Source: Botryllus schlosseri
Lineage: Eukaryota; Chordata; Ascidiacea; Stolidobranchia; Styelidae
NCBI GenBank assembly: GCA_000444245.1
Contig: ATSW01005758.1
Span: 1-42,682 of the forward strand
Direction: 5' to 3'
Length of the DNA stretch: 42,682 bases
The position numbers and the translations under genes were made by a program. Shown here one piece after another: positions 24,101-33,100 of the stretch (position 1 is its first letter; each line of letters begins with the position of its first letter). The notes beneath the pieces are model-generated. The model was not told the origin of the DNA and did not search any database. It saw nothing but the letters and a program-made list of their open reading frames with translations.

Positions 24101-27100
24101 CGTGATATCGGAGTTCTATTGTGTGATGTTCTTGAAGCCATTGATAGCTCAGAGTCATCACTACTAACAACGGGCTGGACAACAGTAAGCCATTTCCAAC
24201 TAGTACTGCTGTTCATGTGGAAAGCCGATCCGATTCCGACAAAATATAAATTAATGGTGGTGTTCCGTTATTGGATCTAGTAGTGTTTTAAAATTAGTTG
24301 CTAATTTTGAAAAGTTGGCAGTTCTAGGTCTAAATGCGCATTTTGAAAGTCCGGTAGTTTGTAGAAGTCTGATGCGTGCATATCCCAGTAGAGATGGAAA
24401 TACATGGATATATGAAGCTGGGATCCGAAGAAAATGCAAAAAGATATATACTGTATGTACCAATAGAGATATTTCACATTTATTTACCTGCAACCAGCCT
24501 CAGTAAGACTATGATATCCGGGCAAACACTGATCACACCTTCTACCCGTAACGCCAGGCCTACAGGAACACGTACCGTCGGCGCTACACTGTTCGTTAGT
24601 AGAGCCTGCAAAAATAAACACAAGTCACTTGCCTTATCGGCGTTCCGCGCAAGTCAAAGGGTCACACCACATGAAACAACGACAGGGTGAGATTCGCTAT
24701 CAGACGCAAGCGGACGTATCAGCAGGGTTCAAATGCTCTAATTAGTGACGTCACAGATATCGTTAAGGGATGTCAACATCCAAGAATATACGAGAGTGAT
24801 CCCAGATAACCCGCAACGTACCTCTGCGGTTCCTATATCACCAGAGACACTAGCTTAACCCATTCGCGTCCGCGATACGGCGCTGTCATGAACTTGCAAT
24901 GGAAATGATAAAGAAGATGCAGTGCCGAGGGTGAACATTCTCGATACTTTGTAGTACCGAGGTTAAATTAACGGTCTATAATGTACCATGCCAGATCAAA
25001 GAATTTCCCTGGTAATAACAACGCTAAGTAGGCTACCGATTAATATCCTCAATTACATTCCTCGGTTTTAAATAGCCGAGACTAATCTAGCACAACAAGC
25101 CAGTGTCCTTTACTGCAAATTGAACTTAGTTTAGAGAAAATGTCCTTACAAGGAAGTAACTATTCTTCCACGCATAACGTATGAAAAATACCGCATGTTC
25201 ACATTTTAAAATCTCTACCGCGCTAAGAATGATGAAAGAGACGAACCGATCGGGCTGCAATCGCACGAAATGCAAGTTTCCGTAACTGGTTCGCGGTAAT
25301 GGTTGCGCAAGCATAGCTCGCAATTGGCGCCCGCGGTGTTCTGCCTACATCCCAAGCATCGCCCGCCATGACCGGTGGTTCTGTAGAGGTCCGCGTCGAA
25401 CTCACAGCTATCGGCCAGGCCATTGCAGTCGCAAGCTAGAAGAATAGAGATTGCGTAAGCAATAATTTGACACCATGATAACTTGAATGCATGCATTTTA
25501 ACAGACTTTCAGCAGAATATATCTGGCTTTTCTCGCCATGGTCTACCTTGTCAACATACCAATTTCGATCAAAAAAAGTCTCGAGATAAACACAGCAGTC
25601 AACTCCACACGTATTGAATGCCTGATACCGTTCCCGGCGAACGTAATCGCAATAAAAGCGTCATTTATGACTTCCGTATTGGTATTGAATGAAGTAATTT
25701 CTCTGTGACAACCAATATAACGAAGAAGAATAGCATTCAGAAATAGTTTGAATATATATGACGTCAAGCCGGGAGGTAAATAAAGTAATTCATATTATAT
25801 CGTCGCTGCATGCGGACACTCTTGGCAGTGTTTTTGATTGTGAAATGGCGACACATTACAGGGCGCGTCGTAACGACAATACGCAGCTGTTTTAATGAGT
25901 AAATTACAGAGTATAATCAGTTTGGTCTTGTTACGCCACTGAAAAGTGCACGCACGTGCAGCCGATGACACATCACCCAAAAGCGAAAGTATATACTTAT
26001 GGACAGACGCTATACGAGTGCATAGGCTGGTCTGAGTCAAGAGGCGGAAATCATAATGGCCGTGCAACACTACCAGCAGTGGATTTTACGTTCATGAACA
26101 ATATCCCGAGACTGGATTCAAAATAGTAAACGTTTTAATGCTTTTCACAGACGAACGCTCTCTTACGATGCCGTGCATTAAGCTATCATTCCAGATATAT
26201 TCAATCATATTTCCTCAAGGACTTCTTAACCTACAACATCCACGATTCCAAGGGAGCAGCTTCTACAAATAAATCCCATCGATTAGAAATAATATTACTC
26301 TTGAGCGATACTGCTGTTTCAAACCGGAAATATTGCGGAACCAATTCAACTTCGATTGGAGTTTGAACTTGAACAACCGCAACGGGGATCAACCTTTAAT
26401 TGGGAACGGGAAGAAAGCGCTTGAATCGAACGAATTGGACTTAACTAGGGGCAAAATGACACATCGTGATTGAGCTCGAAACCATAGCTGGAACAAGTTG
26501 TGATATTGTTTTATCCGCGAGTTCAGTCGGTTCCTAACAATGGATCTCGCACACCCCGCCTTCAAACAATCCTGAAAGGTTGTTTGAGTCTGAGGTTGGC
26601 GAGTTTCACACCGGGGTAGAATGCAGATGAACCTTGAGGCTCAGTTTAAACTCGGGTTTAAGTTCAAGATACGCTGATCAGTAATGAGTAATGACAGAAT
26701 CCAGTCAAAGCATTGCAAACTCGGAGGAAATCGTTTTGCAACTGGTCAACAAGCCGCCTATATAACCTGGATCAAACTTAAATAATCAAAACCAAGTATT
26801 GTTTAAAATTTGTATCTAATTACAAGTAGCAGTAGTGCCCATTTCAAAACTTGCCCAAACTGCTTTGAGAGGAAGTACAAAATGTGAAAAGTACTCAAGT
26901 AATCAGTGAAAGGAAGTAAGTCTGGCCGAGGGCGCGCGCACTTTCAGCAATCGGAGGGGGCTAGTACCGGAATTACCACACGCGTTTTCGAAGCAAACGC
27001 AAAATTCCCGATGATATTATAAATTTACAAGAAATTTTCAAAAATGCATCCTGTTACCGTGATACATGGGGCTATTTCGACAGTTATTTCTCACATAAAA

Positions 27101-30100
27101 GCGATGCAATCATAACCCCGAATTCTGCTTTGCAAAATCCAAAGTGCAAAGAGCTAATAGTTGTGCCTCAACAAAATTGTTAAGTAGAAGTAGAATTAAA
27201 AAGTAACAACTTGAATAACTGACAATCCCCCTGATCAAAACACATACCTTTGCATTCATGCGCTTGTCCGTCGCCGGCTCTCTGCCAGGGCGCGTCGTTG
27301 TACAGCGGCTTGCATATCTCACAGTCGTCGCCAGCTGTGTTGTGCTCGCACACGCATGTCATCTTCCCGGTGGCGCTCAAGACGCATTCCGAAGCGTGAC
27401 CGTTGCATTTGCACCTGCGCGAGATATTGCGAAAACCTTGAATTCGAACGGGCCACCTCCGTTGAGTGAATGTGTCAGAGTTTTCTGCATTCCATTAGCC
27501 CTCACAAACGTATTTTGCGCTGTATGCAGATCATTCGGGTACACGTACACGTACAGTCTAATGTACCTCGCTAGACTGCTGATTCGTTCATTGATGACTG
27601 ACGTTATTGATGTAACAGACTATGTGAGTATACCTATATAATTGAGAGATTTTTGTTCATAATCTATTTTCTATCTTCAGATATACGCCCACGGACAAGA
27701 CTTCTGCTTTCCAGGAGAGAAAGCGGGCTCGACATGACAAAAAACCTAGCCCAGCTTACATTGTTTCTACCCTGAAAGTGAAATTCTAGTCTGAAAGTAT
27801 TGACTAATTTTATGCATCACAGAAAGAATCCAAGTTTGCCAACCTGAGAAAGATGGACATTGCTCATTGGTGATGGAACTACAACCGATCCAACATTTTC
27901 GACCATGAAGATTAACAAGAAAGGATGCGTTCCAATATAACTGATGTTCACGTGCAGTCTTCACTAAGGGTTTCTACATCCGACATGCAGTCAGAGTGCA
28001 AAGAACTTGTTGACAACTTTGATCAACCACAGATGTCTCATTGACTTCAACAGCTATTGAATTACATTACGTTAATATATTCATTAAATACAAAAAGAGC
28101 TTCTTGGAGGTACAGAACTTCAATATACAATTGAATAGTACATTCATTCATATTGAAACGAACCCGACTATTTTCGGTGTCCGGTCAATACCGAGAAAAC
28201 CATTACCACGAATTGACATTACCGAGAATGGACAATACCGAGAATTGACACCACCGAGAAGGGACATTACCGAGAATGCAATATATGCAATGCAGGCATG
28301 TTATGCATATGAACAGGTCGTGTGTGTGCATCACGGTGTTGCCACATTCGGTATCGATGCTCAGGTATAAGTTTCTCGACAACGTCAGTCCCCGTAAGCT
28401 AGATTCTCGACATTGGCCATTCTCGGTAATGTCCATTCTCGGTAATGTCCATTCTCGGTAATGACATTCTCGGTAATGTCCATTCTCGGTAATAGTATAG
28501 AACCAATATTTTCGGCCGACACTCGTCAGGGGTAATCGTCAGCAACTAGTAGAGAATTGGAAAGAACATTGTTTGCAGGAACGCATAAACCAGCATGTCC
28601 CTAGATTTATCATAACGCGTGCATCACGCTCGGTGAAAGGCTCACCCTTGACTCATCCGCTCAAGCTTAATGCTGAGCGTTCAAAGGCCATAAATTACTG
28701 CCATTGGCAAACATCTGTTGGATAATCCTGCTTGTGCGAAAAATTATCGAGACGACAGATTTCGCGCCATCGGGAGGGACCGCTCACACTTTCATCAGTG
28801 TGCCTTGTAGTCGATCTTTATTGCCCCTGACGGGTGTCAGCCGAAAATATTCGGGTTCATTTCAATATGAATATACTACTGAGTTCATTAAATACTGTTT
28901 TTGTTCCCTCTATGCTTTAAGCTTTTGGTTTACAATAAATATGCTTTATTCCTTGGTGGATAGATAAATACGCGATTAATCTATCGATTCAAGAATCTGG
29001 CCCGCGAAGTACTCCATTTTCCCAGATCAACTGTTAAGATAGCGTTTCTGTCTGCCCATGCGAAAATAGCTCGACTGCGGAAGTGCAACGTATGGTTTTA
29101 TGTATTATGCAGTTCGGCGTCTTATCACGTTTGGTCATTTCACCGATCTGATATTCGAAAACGCGTGGATTCAATTCGTAAGAGCCGTGTCGGATCCTAT
29201 CGCCGAAGTGCCCATTCCTAATTGTCACGCAGTTGATCATAAACGGTGCGTATGCGGCTATCGAGAATTGACTATTCAAGCGATCAGTATTCTCAAATTC
29301 CATATTCGCCATACCACAGCTCAATACATCGAGTTGGCATAACCGTCTATCTCATATTTGATTTGAACGGGAAATATCCTGTCAGAAGTGCGTTTTCGGT
29401 TGACTCACGCGATTTTCAGACAAATGGAATGTTTTGACTGATTTACGCCTCTATTGCAACGGAAGCATCACGAGTGTCCTATCCACTGTCCAATCATTAT
29501 GTTGGCCCTCCACAAACACCTAGACGTGTCTCGTACTCGATATGCGTAGGATTATCATAAGGAAAGCATACACACCTTCCACCGACAGCGAAATCCGAGA
29601 TGGCGTAGTAGTAAGACTTCAGCACTTTGGAATCGCTGAACACTTCGTCTCCGAAAGTATTTATCCTGTTCAACGTAATCCGGATCGACACAGCCGAGAC
29701 CCAATCCTGGAAATGCAGACAGCGAGATAACAATAATACCGAAAAGTGACAATATAATCAGTCACGTATATGGTGTCAAACTACGACCAAAACGATTGAT
29801 ATTTGCAAGCTCGTAACCTTCACCTAAACCTGGCACCTGCAGTAGAGGACCGCGTGTTGTGATGTCACCATAAGGTTCAGTCGATTTTCGCCATACGTTG
29901 AGACGCCGGGATTAATAACATGTTTACAACGGAAATGAGATCACATTTGAAATTTATATTCCTGAGGAAAACAGATTTGGGTGGGATTTGGTCGTGTAGC
30001 TGTAAAAACAAAACAGACGAGTTCTCCGGCATCTGCGCTGGTTGTTATTACAATTTGAGACTGATTTCACGGGAAATTAATTTCCTGGTCGATTACTTAA

Positions 30101-33100
30101 TTTAGAGACGGAAAAAGGGAGATAAGCACTGGTTGGAAAATTAAACCTCAATTAGTCGTGTGAGAAGGATATTTCAATAACTTCTTTCTAATATCAATAG
30201 CGTAACACGACGTAATTTATTGCGATTGGGATGTAAGCTATCTTCATCGATCCCTCGCGTAATAATGCAATATTTGCTACGCGGTAAAACGCGGGTGATG
30301 TAGGATTTGATGCGTTCGAAAACTTCCCAAATATAAATGCATAGCTGGGGGCTGTGGGAGGATTGAGTGACAGAGGATGCCGAATAAGGTTCGGTATCAT
30401 TCCGTATGCTTGTATATTTCGACAGCATTGTTGAAATAAATCTGTCGTAGCATGAAAGCGATTTCAGTGAAAGTCATATTTTATAAACGAAAAATGAATC
30501 GTGTCTGAAAACCGATTTTGAATTTTCGACGCGTTTTGCGAGCCCGCTAGAGCTGGGAGTACCATATTAGTTAGTTATCGACTCTTGTTATTAGAGCAAG
30601 TTTTTGCAACTTTTTTACAGCTTCCGGCAGCTTCCTAAATACTCAGAAGTTATGAAGTATGGTGTTTTAAGCTGTTTGGAGGAATCTTATACTGCAACCT
30701 TTTGCAACTTTTCTCCATTTTTTCAAGCAACTTTTAGCAACTTTTTTCGATTTTTAATGCAACTTTTGCAACTCTTTGGGGGTTTTCATGCAGCCAACTT
30801 TTTTTAAATATTTGGCTCTGTATGTAAATAGATCGCTTGATTATTTCACTTTCGTTTAAATTTGAGGTCCTTTCTGATTTGACGTATATTTAGGCTAGAC
30901 CGCCGAAAATTATACTTTCACCGTGTCAATTTTTCCAGGCTATTGATTTTGTTGAAGTCGTCAACACTGAGTTTTGCTACAGTACCTTTTGAATACGGAT
31001 GGATTCGAGAATCTCATATCCTAATAATGTCAAAGAACTTGTCCATAAATGCAACTTTCAGTGCAACTTTTGTGAAAAATAAATGCAAATTTTTACTGCA
31101 GCTTTTAAGAAAAACAAGTGCAACTTTCCACGGATTTGACTGCAACAAAAACTTACCCTATTTATTATCACTATTTGAAAATCAGGAACGAAAAGATGTA
31201 GCGTCGCACGAGACGTAAACACGCAACATCAATAAAGTATCAATTGCAAGACAGGTCACGCTTGCTGGCATTGCTGATTTGAAGAGCGGTTGCAGTAGGC
31301 CAGTCTTATTTTAGCAACAGACCAGCGAATACAACAACATCACATTGTCCACGACCTGCGTGTGGTCCGTAATTGAACGCGCCGCCATAGTCACAAAGCC
31401 ATAAACTTCACAATAAAACCTACTCGACGCTGATCAAACGCGCGCCCAATGTCCGTAACGCAAATAATTTTCGGAGTTCGGGAAAACAAAAACCGACCGC
31501 AAATCGGAAAATTACGTTTCAAAACAGGCGGAGCGTTGCATTCCGGCGGGGGATAGATACAGGAAAAACAGCGTACCTGTAGAACAGTGCTTTTGTCGAA
31601 GTTGTACGCGCTCGGCCGCCCTTCAAGGGTGCTGAACGCTACGTTTCCGCCGGTAAGGGGCGAAATGTCGCTGTAGTCGTCCGTGCACAATGCCTTCCTT
31701 TCATCCTCGATGGTGATGATGTCCTACAGGAAACGAGGCATGTCTTAAACGCTAACAGATCCGGAGTGCCGTTTCGGGATATGTCTCGGGAAAACGTAGG
31801 AGCTCGATATCTCTGACAGTCGGTGCGCGAAGCCGTTCTTAGGAAATGAAAACCTAATGAACTGACGCGTCGCATTGTGACATTACCTATCCACAACATC
31901 CGATGTTATTTGGTATAGCTCATTGATTCAATTCGAACCGACACTTAATATGGATATGGATATTTTAACCGGATTTGAATTCCGGATGATTGAAAAACTG
32001 AATTTGGGTTCAATTAAGACATTTAAGACCTGAATTTTGAATGGCCCTGAATGAATGATAGCGATTTCTCGATACCAGGAAAACACATTCGGACATCATA
32101 CGGACAGAATTCCAGATTCGCACTCGTGAACCACGCTCTCAGCAGAGATCAGACTTCCAAGTTTTTAGGAAGCTCATGGACTACTAAAATTACATGGGAT
32201 GTCCTGGTAGTAAACGCGGATTTTAAATAGAAACCCATGATATACTATGATGCAAAATGAACAATTGAATATCGATGTTGAAACACCATGAATGTCTAAC
32301 AACAACAACAAGATATATCCACATTCAATTGAAAAGTCAAGGATGCTATGCGCAAGAAGGCATGTAAACATAATATACTATTAGAGATGTCTTGTATATA
32401 CGCAATGTCAGTACTACGGGGTGGACCGTGGACCATCACATTTCAGCTTGTAACAAAAGCTCGACAGTGAATCATCCTCGCTTACTATAAATGCATGGTG
32501 ACATTCCATTGAAGATATCCATCACCTAAAACTGCAAGGCGACATGATTTACCCGGAAGCGTTTATGAATCACGATCGGGCAATCCCCTTCAACTTTCCC
32601 AATTTCCATTCAAAACAACCTTTACTACACAGGAAAGCGACATGTGAGTGACCTATTGACCTTCCGGATGAACAGCCGGTTAGCGGCTAGGGTTGCCTGT
32701 AAGCAGATTTACGATGACAATTCAGTGTGGAATAATGTGTCTTATCCTCTGTAGCCATACCAAGTTTAGGACTTACCATAGCCTCAAATTGCGGAAGTAA
32801 AATACCTTTACCGACACAAAATACGACAGGCTTGGCGCACTCCTAGCCATACCATATATAGGAGAACGACAGCTAAGATATCTTTTGGACACGGAATCTC
32901 AATTCACATCCAACCTTTTAGGATCGTTCACGGTTACGAAAGTTGAATAGGTCACATAAATATGGAGGGGTTGAAGTTACCAAAATACATACATCAATTA
33001 TCAACACCTGTGAATTCCAGCCTGCAATTTTAGATTTATCACACCGGCAAGTATTCCACTTAACGAAACAAGAAGGCTGCGGATTACACCTGGTTAATAT

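Larger units (their letters stand above)
28142..28877. mobile_element. compound inverted-repeat element with TTACCGAGAAT minisatellite arms
   Basis: The outer inverted ends are ATTGAAACGAACCCGACTAT on the left, against CCGAAAATATTCGGGTTCAT and TTCAATAT on the right. Inside are head-to-head arrays of a roughly 16-18 bp unit, GACATTACCGAGAATG: forward at 28,199-28,281 and inverted at 28,401-28,494. A further inverted copy of CCAATATTTTCGGCCGACAC (28,503-28,533) faces 28,823-28,860. It is non-coding and its superfamily is not identified. Confidence 0.65.

Noticed and set aside
27258-27641. 127-codon plus-strand frame
   Set aside because: It is antisense to the LE1 exon, whose GC-rich codons keep the opposite strand open.
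28199-28494. Possible CRISPR-like array
   Set aside because: The units are tandem and mirror-image with no unique spacers, in a eukaryotic intron; it is a minisatellite in an inverted element.
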